Of a stretch of 7,916 nt of DNA, positions 1 to 5,359 are shown in pieces. Source of the DNA: Caldifarciminota bacterium. Its GTDB lineage: Bacteria > Hydrothermota > E44-bin80. The notes under the pieces were generated by a model. The model was not told the origin of the DNA. It did not search any database and worked only from the letters and a program-made list of their open reading frames with translations. The stretch is from assembly GCA_023127905.1 (NCBI GenBank), contig JAGMEZ010000580.1, positions 1 to 7,916 of the forward strand, read 5' to 3'. The translations under genes and the position numbers were made by a program. Position 1 is the stretch's first letter. The number at the start of each line of letters is the position of its first letter.

Positions 1-550
1 CATTCTCTTTTATAACATCTTCCTTAGCAGCAGAAGAAACTATTGACTGATCTTTCCACCCCGTTGATGCTCTTTTAGCCTTTTCTTTTACAGATTTTAT
101 TAATGGTGCTGCCATAGGTTCCCCAATGTTCAGTTTTCCATGAAAAAATTTTATACCTCCACATAAACCTTCTTCTATAAAACCTAACTCTCTATCTTTT
201 TCGACAATTGCATTTTTAGGACACAAAATACTGCATCCACCGCATCCATGACACAGTTCAGGGAAGATTAATACATTGTCTTTAACTACAACAATAGCAT
301 GATATACACAAACCTCTCCACACTTACCACAATAATCACACCTGGTAAAATCAACCTCGGGGATAGGAATACCAACAGATGAACTTTTTTCAATCTTTGG
401 CTTCAGGAAGATGTGCGCATTTGGTTCTTCAACGTCACAGTCAAGAAATATTATTTTACCTTTATATTCTTCCTCAAGAAACAATGCAAGATTTGTTGCA
501 ACAGTAGTCTTACCTGTTCCTCCTTTACCGCTCGCTACCGATATAATCAT
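1..550 (-). CDS. MinD-superfamily P-loop ATPase with inserted 2[4Fe-4S] ferredoxin domain (C-terminus outside window)
   Basis: The gene reads from ATG at 550 and runs off the left edge with no stop, giving 183 visible residues. Residues 7-16 are the deviant Walker A motif SGKGGTGKTT typical of MinD/Mrp ATPases, and FLDCDVEEPN (35-44) is the A'-type switch region. A ferredoxin module is inserted at 71-110, with C71/C74/C77/C81 and C100/C103/C106/C110 spaced as two CxxCxxCxxxC clusters; the second ends in CP. GEPMAAPLIKSVKE follows, as in this family. The usual DxPPGTxCP motif is not reached, so it should lie just outside the window. Proteins of this architecture usually have about 280-300 residues and occur in pairs in orange-protein and other Fe-S clusters, where an Fe-S loading or ATP-driven cofactor-transfer role is inferred. 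The start is set by the family's MIIxVASGKGG beginning; no strong ribosome site precedes it. It is the last visible gene of the cluster, 70 bp after the thioredoxin gene. Confidence 0.93.
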   Translation of the reverse strand, partial: MIISVASGKGGTGKTTVATNLALFLEEEYKGKIIFLDCDVEEPNAHIFLKPKIEKSSSVGIPIPEVDFTRCDYCGKCGEVCVYHAIVVVKDNVLIFPELCHGCGGCSILCPKNAIVEKDRELGFIEEGLCGGIKFFHGKLNIGEPMAAPLIKSVKEKAKRASTGWKDQSIVSSAAKEDVIKEN

Positions 551-620
551 AGCTGGAAATCTGACAAATAGGAAATTGAGAAAGAAGTTTCCAATTTTCT
601 TGTTTTCAATTCTCGGGTTT

Positions 621-935
621 TCATATATGGGGCTTAATTTTTTCCTCTATAGAACTCTTTGGTAAAGCACCTATAACCTGCTCAACCATTTTCCCACCCT
701 TAAATAGAGCAATTGTAGGAATACTCATAACATTGTATGTTTGCGCGATTGATGGAACTTCATCAACATTCATCTTACAAACCTTCATCTTGCCCGAATA
801 GTCCTCCGCTAACTCTTCAACGACAGGAGAAACCATCTGACATGGTCCACACCATGGTGCCCAGAAATCGACAAGTACGGGTACTTCAGATTTCAAAACT
901 TCATTATCGAATTCATCTTTACTTTTTATTTCCAT
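621..935 (-). CDS. trxA: Thioredoxin
   Basis: A complete 104-residue thioredoxin. It has the redox motif W28-C29-G30-P31-C32, the buried acid D23 in VDFWAPWC, and the cis-proline loop SIPT (P72) that packs against the active site. Family members reduce disulfides in cytosolic proteins and are about 105 residues long, so this is a single full domain without a signal peptide. ATG at 935 is preceded by an AAAGGATGA-type ribosome site. It lies between a NifX-type gene and the MinD-type ATPase gene on the same strand, which suggests a dedicated role in keeping Cys-rich proteins of the cluster reduced; that role is inference. No thioredoxin reductase gene is visible in the window. Confidence 0.96.
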   Translation of the reverse strand: MEIKSKDEFDNEVLKSEVPVLVDFWAPWCGPCQMVSPVVEELAEDYSGKMKVCKMNVDEVPSIAQTYNVMSIPTIALFKGGKMVEQVIGALPKSSIEEKIKPHI

Positions 936-1005
936 TCATCTCATCCTTTCTTTGCTGCTACCAAACTTTCCTTCTCTTTCCTTTTTTTTATCCACTTTAT
1001 TCTTA

Positions 1006-1344
1006 CTATTGACTTTCTGTGTTTAGATTCTTTATGTACTGTTCCACTGCCTCTTTTACTGTCATATCTGAGCGGAAACCTGAAGCAATTTTTATTCCAG
1101 CTGCATCGAGTGCGCTTTTTGCATTTGGACCTACGGCACCTGTCAACACAACCTCTGCTCCTTTAGAAGAAATCAAACGGGCAGCCTCAGGTCCTGCTCC
1201 CCCCATCATTCCAATTCCCTGATTGGAAATAGGTTCAAACTTCATCGTTTCCGAATCAATAATGAGAAAATATGCACAACGTCCAAACGCCTCACTCACC
1301 TTCGCATTCATAGAACCACCTGTTGCGGAAACTGCTATCTTCAC
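1006..1344 (-). CDS. Dinitrogenase Fe-Mo cofactor (NifX/NafY/NifB C-terminal)-like protein
   Basis: A 112-residue stand-alone protein of the NifX/NafY/NifB-C superfamily, the family that also contains the Desulfovibrio orange protein. Family marks are KIAVSATGG at the N-terminus, EAFGRCAYF (18-26), MMGGAG (46-51) and VVLTGAVGPNA (65-75). Such domains bind or carry metal-sulfur cofactors non-covalently. I choose the GTG at 1344 as start: it follows AAAGGAGG at a normal distance and gives VKIAVS, matching relatives. An upstream ATG at 1377 would add 11 residues encoded by a stem-loop and the ribosome site itself, and is unlikely. The only cysteine is C23, conserved in the second NifX-type gene (3944-4597). 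The cofactor cannot be told from sequence. Confidence 0.92.
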   Translation of the reverse strand: MKIAVSATGGSMNAKVSEAFGRCAYFLIIDSETMKFEPISNQGIGMMGGAGPEAARLISSKGAEVVLTGAVGPNAKSALDAAGIKIASGFRSDMTVKEAVEQYIKNLNTESQ

Positions 1345-1359
1345 TGTTTTCCTCCTTTG

Positions 1360-1378
1360 GTTGGGGACAAGCCCCAAC
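1360..1378. repeat. Perfect inverted repeat just upstream of the NifX-type gene
   Basis: GTTGGGG and CCCCAAC form a perfect 7-bp stem around a 5-nt loop (ACAAG on the plus strand). It sits directly 5' of the ribosome site of the gene starting at 1344 and would form a hairpin in its mRNA leader. There is no following T-run, so it is not a typical terminator. It could be an mRNA processing or stabilising hairpin, or part of a dispersed repeat. Confidence 0.6.
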
Positions 1379-1393
1379 GCTACTTTTGGTTTT

Positions 1394-1425
1394 CTAATTA
1401 CTCAATTACAAAATTACTTAATTAC
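1394..1425. repeat. Tandem octanucleotide repeat, four copies
   Basis: Four consecutive 8-nt units, read on the plus strand as CTAATTAC, TCAATTAC, AAAATTAC and TTAATTAC (consensus NNAATTAC). They lie in the spacer between the MBL-fold gene and the NifX-type gene. On the transcribed strand the unit reads GTAATTNN. No coding potential is seen here. Confidence 0.75.
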
Positions 1426-1435
1426 TATATGTGCA

Positions 1436-1463
1436 AATTTCCAATTTCTATTTTCCTAATTTC
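1436..1463 (-). repeat. 28-nt dispersed element, copy 1 (minus orientation)
   Basis: Read on the minus strand, this matches 27 of 28 bases of a second copy on the plus strand at 5948-5975; the single difference is A to G at element position 8. The element is made of GAAATT/AGAAATT/GGAAATT-like A-rich modules. This copy covers the last three codons and TAG stop of the MBL-fold gene, so the element supplies that protein's terminus. Confidence 0.75.
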
Positions 1464-2212
1464 AAACTTTCCTTCTTTTTTTTGTTCCCCTTTCCAATGA
1501 CCTTCCCCACACCTATCTTCACAAAATCCTCTCCATATTCTTCGCTGAATAACTGCATCGCCTGTTCACCGCTGCAATGACATGGTCCCGCTTTCACAAC
1601 ACCAAGGTTTTTGAATTCCTGAATTATCTTCTTTATTCTCTCTTGAGAATGAGAAATAAGATGAAAACCTCCAAAGACAAGATATAACTTCTCGTCACAG
1701 ATTTCTTTTGCCTTTCTGACAATCTCTACGATTCCGGGATGCGCACAGCCAGTGATAACAATTAGACCATTCCCTGATTTAATAACAAGCGACTGTTCCT
1801 CTATCGAAGTTCCCAATTCTCCTGTTGAATAAACACCCTCACATATCTCCTGCTCTTTACTAACCTCGAGCAATTCTGCCCCATATGATTTCACTTTTTT
1901 CTTGAAAATATCAGGGAATGAAGCGGGAACATAAACAGAAACATTTGAATTCTCCTTCAGAAAATCCCATAGCCCTCCTGTGTGGTCACCATGAATATGT
2001 GAAAGGAAAATAATATCGACCTTTCTCGGGTCTATATCAAGTTTCTCCATATTGGAAAGCAGAATCTTACCATCAGTTCCTGTATCAAAAAGGATTGTTT
2101 TTTCCATTCCTTTTATAAAACAGGAAAAACCCCAGTCTGATTGGAGTTCCTTAATTAAGGAATTGTTATCATAGACAATTGTGATAGAAACATTTTTACT
2201 TTGATCTGACAT
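1448..2212 (-). CDS. Metallo-beta-lactamase-fold hydrolase, DHPS-like (7,8-dihydropterin-6-methyl synthase-related) family
   Basis: A 254-residue MBL-fold protein. The metal-site motif SHIHGDHTGG (71-80) supplies H72, H74, D76 and H77; GCAHPG supplies H158; GGFH (H184) and CHCSG (H212) complete the pattern typical of the DHPS-like MBL subgroup, which is found mainly in anaerobes and archaea and mostly lacks a known substrate. WGFSCFIKG followed by ILFDTGTDG near the N-terminus also fits that subgroup. I take the ATG at 2212 because TAGGAGGAATT precedes it at ideal spacing. An in-frame ATG at 2266 would add 18 mostly hydrophobic residues (IPYITAVLFVFLVGG), which could be a membrane anchor, but its ribosome site is weak. 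The C-terminus ends inside a dispersed repeat (1436-1463). It follows the ferredoxin gene; its substrate and link to cofactor assembly are unknown. Confidence 0.92.
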   Translation of the reverse strand: MSDQSKNVSITIVYDNNSLIKELQSDWGFSCFIKGMEKTILFDTGTDGKILLSNMEKLDIDPRKVDIIFLSHIHGDHTGGLWDFLKENSNVSVYVPASFPDIFKKKVKSYGAELLEVSKEQEICEGVYSTGELGTSIEEQSLVIKSGNGLIVITGCAHPGIVEIVRKAKEICDEKLYLVFGGFHLISHSQERIKKIIQEFKNLGVVKAGPCHCSGEQAMQLFSEEYGEDFVKIGVGKVIGKGNKKKKESLKLGK

Positions 2213-2278
2213 AATTCCTCCTACAAGGAAAACGAAAAGTACAGCTGTTATGTATGGAATTTTCATAGCAGACCTATT

Positions 2279-2554
2279 TTACCTTTTATTAACCATAATA
2301 AGGTTTACTCTTCTTGAGAGCCAATCTACCCTTTTCTTAATACCCGTCATCTTTTCTTTGAGGTTATATATATCCGAGACAAAAACATCTGTTGTTATTG
2401 CTCTTCTAGGACATATAGAGATGCACAAACCGCATTCATTACAATTCGAAACATCTATTTCTGCCTTGCCTGAGTTCAGGCTAATAGCATCCTCTGAGCA
2501 GACCTTTGTGCAAAGACCACATCCTGTACAGAGTTGTTGATTCACAAAAAACAT
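2279..2554 (-). CDS. 2[4Fe-4S] ferredoxin-like protein with basic C-terminal tail
   Basis: A 91-residue protein with two CxxCxxCxxxC clusters: C9/C12/C15/C19 and C38/C41/C44/C48. The second is followed by the usual proline (CP); the first is followed by Ser. It should bind two [4Fe-4S] clusters and move electrons in the cytosol. Beyond the ferredoxin fold (about residues 4-55) is an extra tail of roughly 35 residues, rich in Lys/Arg and with heptad-like hydrophobics (IYNLKEKMTGIKKRVDWL), probably a helix for docking on a partner. The ATG at 2554 begins 2 nt after the stop of the FmdB-type gene, implying translational coupling. A GTG at codon 4 is a possible alternative start. Confidence 0.94.
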   Translation of the reverse strand: MFFVNQQLCTGCGLCTKVCSEDAISLNSGKAEIDVSNCNECGLCISICPRRAITTDVFVSDIYNLKEKMTGIKKRVDWLSRRVNLIMVNKR

Positions 2555-2556
2555 TT

Positions 2557-2802
2557 CTATGTCTCGTCCCTCTCACAGGTACCTGTTTCTGAGCAGGGGG
2601 GAGTATCACACCTTTCATTCCTTCCGCAGCAGGTAGTCCCTCTTGTACTTGAATCTCCCATCCGTATTGTAGCTGGTATGGAGAGCAGTTTTTCAAGTCT
2701 TTCTGAACCGCAGTTCGGGCATTTCAGGGATTCATTTGATTTCTGAACCAGGAACTCGGTTACCTTCCCGCACTCTTTGCATTTGAAATCATAAAGAGGC
2801 AT
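2557..2802 (-). CDS. FmdB-family zinc-ribbon protein with Cys-rich tail
   Basis: An 81-residue protein that opens with MPLYDFKCKECG, the signature of the FmdB/CxxC small-regulator zinc ribbons. C8/C11 and C28/C31 form the predicted zinc site; PNCGSERLEKLLS is also typical of the family. The C-terminal half is unusual in carrying five more cysteines (C58, C59, C65, C70, C76) in a low-complexity context, which could hold a second metal. ATG at 2802 has a clear AAAGGAG ribosome site. The role of FmdB proteins is poorly known; the name comes from genes linked to formamidase and methylamine use, and here a metal-handling role is only inferred from neighbours. Confidence 0.9.
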   Translation of the reverse strand: MPLYDFKCKECGKVTEFLVQKSNESLKCPNCGSERLEKLLSIPATIRMGDSSTRGTTCCGRNERCDTPPCSETGTCERDET

Positions 2803-2844
2803 AGTTACTCCTTTCCATTCTCAATGCTTACGAGAGTTCCAGTT

Positions 2845-3063
2845 TTATTCTCTCGTCATCTTTGTACCGCACTTGGGGCAGGTTACCTGATTACAGGCTA
2901 TTCCTCTCTGATGTACGACCTTTGCTCCACAGGATGGACAGATGCAGTTTCCACCTAAACCCATTCCCCCTCCTCCCATACGACCACCTCCACCTCCTCG
3001 TCCCATTCCTCTACCCGTTCCAGAACCTCCTCCTTGCGGACCTGTTCCGTCACCTCTTGGCAT
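2845..3063 (-). CDS. Gly/Met/Arg-rich small zinc-ribbon protein with DUF5320-like N-terminus
   Basis: A 72-residue protein in two parts. Residues 1-11 (MPRGDGTGPQG) match the start of DUF5320-type proteins and of the gene at 5360-5680. Residues 11-38 are a Gly-rich tract with interspersed Arg and Met (GRGMGRGG, GRMGGGGMGLGG). Residues 40-72 carry C40, C42, C45, C57, C62 and C65; CPSC (42-45) and CPKC (62-65) form a probable zinc ribbon. I choose ATG at 3063 because AAGGAGG lies 5 nt upstream and the protein then begins like its paralogue; a longer frame from 3156 would overlap the end of the Mrp gene. Function unknown; probably a metal-binding accessory protein of the cluster. Confidence 0.85.
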   Translation of the reverse strand: MPRGDGTGPQGGGSGTGRGMGRGGGGGRMGGGGMGLGGNCICPSCGAKVVHQRGIACNQVTCPKCGTKMTRE

Positions 3064-3093
3064 TAGAACCTCCTTTTTAATTTCTCCATCTTT

Positions 3094-3111
3094 CGCAAGC
3101 GAGTGCCTGCG
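3094..3111. repeat. Hairpin between the Mrp and zinc-ribbon genes
   Basis: CGCAGGC-ACTC-GCTTGCG (minus strand) forms a 7-bp stem with one G-T pair and a 4-nt loop, starting right after the TAA of the Mrp gene. No U-run follows in the minus-strand transcript, so it is not a standard intrinsic terminator. It may act as an mRNA processing or stability element between two cistrons. Confidence 0.5.
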
Positions 3112-3112
3112 G

Positions 3113-3940
3113 TTAAGAATCCTTTTTTCCCTTCTGATTTTTTGAAGATGATGCAATTATTTTGTCTACAATTTCCATAAACGCCTTCGAAGCATTTGAG
3201 TCGGGATTTTCGAGGATAAATGGTTTCCCTGTATCACCAGATTGAACAATATGTGGTTCTATGGGAACTTTTCCCAGAAAAGGAATACCCATTTCCTTTG
3301 CAGTTTTCTCTCCACCGCCTTCTTTGAAGAGATTAATTTTTTTTCCACAGTGAGGGCAGATAAGAACGCTCATATTCTCAATTATCCCCACAATATTAAG
3401 GTTCAGTTTCCTCGCAAAGTTTATAGCCTTTCTCGAATCAAGCAGAGATACTTCCTGGGGTGTCGTTACAATTATTGCACCGGTTGCAGGTATTAACTGT
3501 GCTACAGAAAGAGGTTCATCACCCGTTCCAGGAGGAGAATCGATAATAAGCCAATCAAGTGCCCCCCAGTCAACATCGCCAAGAAACTGCTGGATAACCT
3601 TCATCTTTAGGGGTCCTCGCCATATAACAGGCAGGTCAGGACTTTCCAACAAGAATGACATTGAAACAAGTTTCAGGTTCTTTGTGATGGGAACAGGCAG
3701 TATCTTTTTCTCATTTGCAGCAACCATTCTCTTACCTTCAACTCCGAGCATCTTTGCAAGATTTGGTCCATGAATATCGACATCGATAAGTCCAACCTGT
3801 TTTCCTTTCTCTGCAAGAGCAAGACCAAGGTTAGCAGCTACTGTGCTTTTTCCAACGCCCCCTTTTCCGCTAAAAACAAGCAGTCTATTTTTTATTTTTG
3901 ATAGAGTTTCTTCAATATTCTTCTCCTGTTCTTCCTTCAT
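3113..3940 (-). CDS. mrp: Mrp/NBP35/ApbC-family Fe-S cluster carrier ATPase
   Basis: A 275-residue P-loop ATPase of the Mrp/NBP35 family. It shows [10 protein letters not shown] (24-33, deviant Walker A), DVDIHGPN (53-60), a DSPPGTGDE Walker B/switch region (134-142) and ENMS (188-191) followed by CPHC (C195, C198), the paired cysteines by which family dimers hold a bridging [4Fe-4S] cluster. Family members load Fe-S clusters onto target proteins in an ATP-dependent way in the cytosol. It lacks the N-terminal DUF59 domain of longer Mrp proteins. The ATG at 3940 lies 3 nt after the stop of the NifX-fusion gene, and its ribosome site (AAGGGAT) overlaps that stop, so the two are probably translated together; a working partnership between ATPase and NifX-type protein is inferred from this. 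Confidence 0.95.
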   Translation of the reverse strand: MKEEQEKNIEETLSKIKNRLLVFSGKGGVGKSTVAANLGLALAEKGKQVGLIDVDIHGPNLAKMLGVEGKRMVAANEKKILPVPITKNLKLVSMSFLLESPDLPVIWRGPLKMKVIQQFLGDVDWGALDWLIIDSPPGTGDEPLSVAQLIPATGAIIVTTPQEVSLLDSRKAINFARKLNLNIVGIIENMSVLICPHCGKKINLFKEGGGEKTAKEMGIPFLGKVPIEPHIVQSGDTGKPFILENPDSNASKAFMEIVDKIIASSSKNQKGKKDS

Positions 3941-3943
3941 ATT

Positions 3944-4597
3944 TTATCCCTTTTTTTGAAGTTCTTCTATTCTTCTATTAATATCCTCAATCTGCTGTTT
4001 TAATATCTCTGCTTGTTGTTTCATAAATTCAAGTTCCTGTTCCTTATTCATCCCTTTTGAAACCGTTTCTGGCGGCGGTACCCCAGGTGGTAACGTACCA
4101 GGCGCACCTGCTTGTTGATAACCCGCTCCATATCCCATTCCAGGAGTCATCCCTCTGCCCATTCCCATACCTCCACCCATACCTCTACCCATTCCTCTGC
4201 CCATTCCTGCACCCATTCCTCCTCCCATACCAGCACCCATTCCAAAATGCGAACCGACATTTGGCGCCTGGATAGGTTGAAGTTGCCCAGATTTAAATTT
4301 TGAAATAGCCTCACTTATTGTTCCCATTACACCTGTGATAACCTTAACACCTGCAGCATTCAATGTTTGATAGGCATTGGGGCCACAACTCCCTGTAAGC
4401 ACAACTTCTACACCCTTGTTCGCAACAAACTGAGCAGATTGTATACCTGCACCTCCCATTGCTTGAATATTAGGATTCTCAATAGCATTAAACTCCTCGG
4501 TATCCGATTCTATAATTATAAAATATTGGCATCTACCGAATCGAGGATCTATCTGTGAAGTTAAATCTGTTCCTGTCGAAGTTATTGCGATCTTCAT
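3944..4597 (-). CDS. NifX-type cofactor-binding domain fused to a Gly-Met repeat and a C-terminal coiled coil
   Basis: A 217-residue protein, about twice the size of a plain NifX/orange protein. Residues 1-105 are a NifX/NafY/NifB-C domain: MKIAITSTG, RFGRC (19-23), AMGGAG (46-51) and VVLTGSCGPNA (65-75); C71 is an extra cysteine relative to the gene at 1006-1344. Residues 118-160 are a low-complexity tract with Met at 120, 124, 128, 132, 136, 140, 144, 146, 150 and 154, nearly a strict GMGx tetrapeptide repeat with occasional Arg. A Pro-rich linker (APGTLPPGVPPPE) leads to a charged coiled coil (183-216). The ATG overlaps the stop of the preceding gene by 4 nt (ATGA). The first part likely binds a metal-sulfur cofactor; the Met repeat could bind soft metals such as Cu(I), which is speculation. 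The coiled coil resembles that of its upstream neighbour. Confidence 0.92.
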   Translation of the reverse strand: MKIAITSTGTDLTSQIDPRFGRCQYFIIIESDTEEFNAIENPNIQAMGGAGIQSAQFVANKGVEVVLTGSCGPNAYQTLNAAGVKVITGVMGTISEAISKFKSGQLQPIQAPNVGSHFGMGAGMGGGMGAGMGRGMGRGMGGGMGMGRGMTPGMGYGAGYQQAGAPGTLPPGVPPPETVSKGMNKEQELEFMKQQAEILKQQIEDINRRIEELQKKG

Positions 4598-4962
4598 TTC
4601 TGCTTCTCCTTCTCCAATTCTTTAATCCTCATTTTTATTCCATCAAGTTCGTCTTCTAATACTTCTGTCTGACCTTTCAACATTTCCAGTTCCTTCTCAG
4701 GCGTTAAAGTAGCCATCCCCCAAGGGTCATATGGTGTTGGAAAACCACCCATAGGGAAACCTTTAACTGGTCCTGGTGGAATCTGCCCTTGCTTCCAATA
4801 ATAATCCATCTGAGGGGTTGGCCAGGTACCGTGTAATAGATACTGAGCGGCGGGTCCTAATCCTGTCGGGCTTCTTCCAACCCATCCCGGGCTATAACCT
4901 AACCTCATCCACCCAGGCAATCCTGTTAAGTAATACATATTTCTATTTCCATGTCCTCCCAT
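4594..4962 (-). CDS. Small DUF5320-like protein with aromatic/Gly/Pro-rich N-terminus and coiled-coil tail
   Basis: A 122-residue protein. It begins MGGHGNRNMYYLTGLPGWMR and continues with a Gly/Pro/Trp/Tyr-rich, probably disordered or loosely folded region to about residue 84, without cysteines. Residues 86-122 (from TPEKELEMLK) form a charged heptad-type helix ending in RIKELEKEKQK, closely like the tail of the NifX-fusion protein encoded next. This type of C-terminus (a PEKELE-like start followed by a coiled coil) is common in DUF5320-related proteins. I choose ATG at 4962 because AAGGAGG precedes it at ideal spacing; the longer frame from 4995 would translate the ribosome site. It overlaps the next gene by 4 nt, so the two are coupled and may form a hetero-oligomer through their tails. 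Molecular function unknown. Confidence 0.82.
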   Translation of the reverse strand: MGGHGNRNMYYLTGLPGWMRLGYSPGWVGRSPTGLGPAAQYLLHGTWPTPQMDYYWKQGQIPPGPVKGFPMGGFPTPYDPWGMATLTPEKELEMLKGQTEVLEDELDGIKMRIKELEKEKQK

Positions 4963-4992
4963 TTTTCCTCCTTTTCTTTTAAGAATTTCAGC

Positions 4993-5012
4993 CACGGATT
5001 AACACGGATAAA
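4993..5012. repeat. 10-nt direct repeat of the ATCCGTGTTAATCCGTGGC type
   Basis: CACGGATTAA and CACGGATAAA lie head to tail on the plus strand; the minus strand reads ATCCGTGTTAATCCGTGGC. From memory, closely similar sequences recur in intergenic regions of many uncultured bacteria. This copy is 31 bp upstream of the start at 4962. Confidence 0.6.
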
Positions 5013-5109
5013 TCATAGGTTTTTTTTCGTCCAGACTTCCCACGTTTCCTTCTTCAATCATACATCGTTCTCTCCTTATTCTTCCGCTTGTCTTTATCTG
5101 TATTCTACT

Positions 5110-5354
5110 ATCTGATTTCTGACTTCTGTCTTCTGTTATCTGTTATCTGTTAGCTGTTATCTGTTATCTGTTAGCTGTTATCTGTTGGCTGTTAGCTGTT
5201 GGCTGTTAGCTGTTGGCTGTTAGCTGTTGGCTGTTAGCTGTTGGCTGTTAGCTGTTGGCTGTTAGCTGTTATCTGTTATCTGTTATCTGTTAGCTGTTAT
5301 CTGTTATCTGTTATCTGTTCTCCGTCCTCTGTCCTCTGACTTCTGTCCTCTGTA
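5110..5354. repeat. Heptanucleotide tandem array, 35 consecutive 7-nt units
   Basis: Exactly 245 nt can be cut into 35 heptads of form NNCTGNN (plus strand; one unit, at 5320, is CTCCGTC). The core (5131-5319) is 27 units of NNCTGTT with no indels: one TT, eleven AT, nine AG and six GG types. The centre (5187-5270) strictly alternates GGCTGTT and AGCTGTT six times. It is flanked on both sides by AT/AG types, and then by more divergent units ending in GAC, GTC or GTA. Stops occur in all frames on the transcribed strand (unit AACAGNN), so it is not coding. Confidence 0.92.
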
Positions 5355-5359
5355 TTCAT

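Larger units (their letters stand above)
4963..5359. other. 397-bp spacer without a clear gene, rich in direct repeats
   Basis: This stretch inside the minus-strand cluster holds the heptanucleotide array (5110-5354) and a 10-nt direct repeat (4993-5012). Between them is a minus-strand micro-ORF of 20 codons (4999-5061) preceded by AAGGAGA. I see no intrinsic terminator and no convincing sigma-70 or sigma-54 promoter for the downstream gene, so read-through from the 5726-5741 promoter is possible but unproven. Confidence 0.6.

Noticed and set aside
3064..3156. N-terminal extension of the zinc-ribbon protein starting at 3156
   Set aside because: It would overlap the Mrp gene end, includes the hairpin and ribosome site, and breaks the MPxGDGTGP family start; the ATG at 3063 has a strong site.
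4057..4303. Plus-strand open frames rich in His, Pro, Ser and Thr opposite the Gly-Met repeat
   Set aside because: They are antisense shadows of the low-complexity GMGx coding tract, with no ribosome site.
5110..5354. CRISPR array
   Set aside because: Units are 7 nt with no unique spacers; it is a simple tandem repeat.
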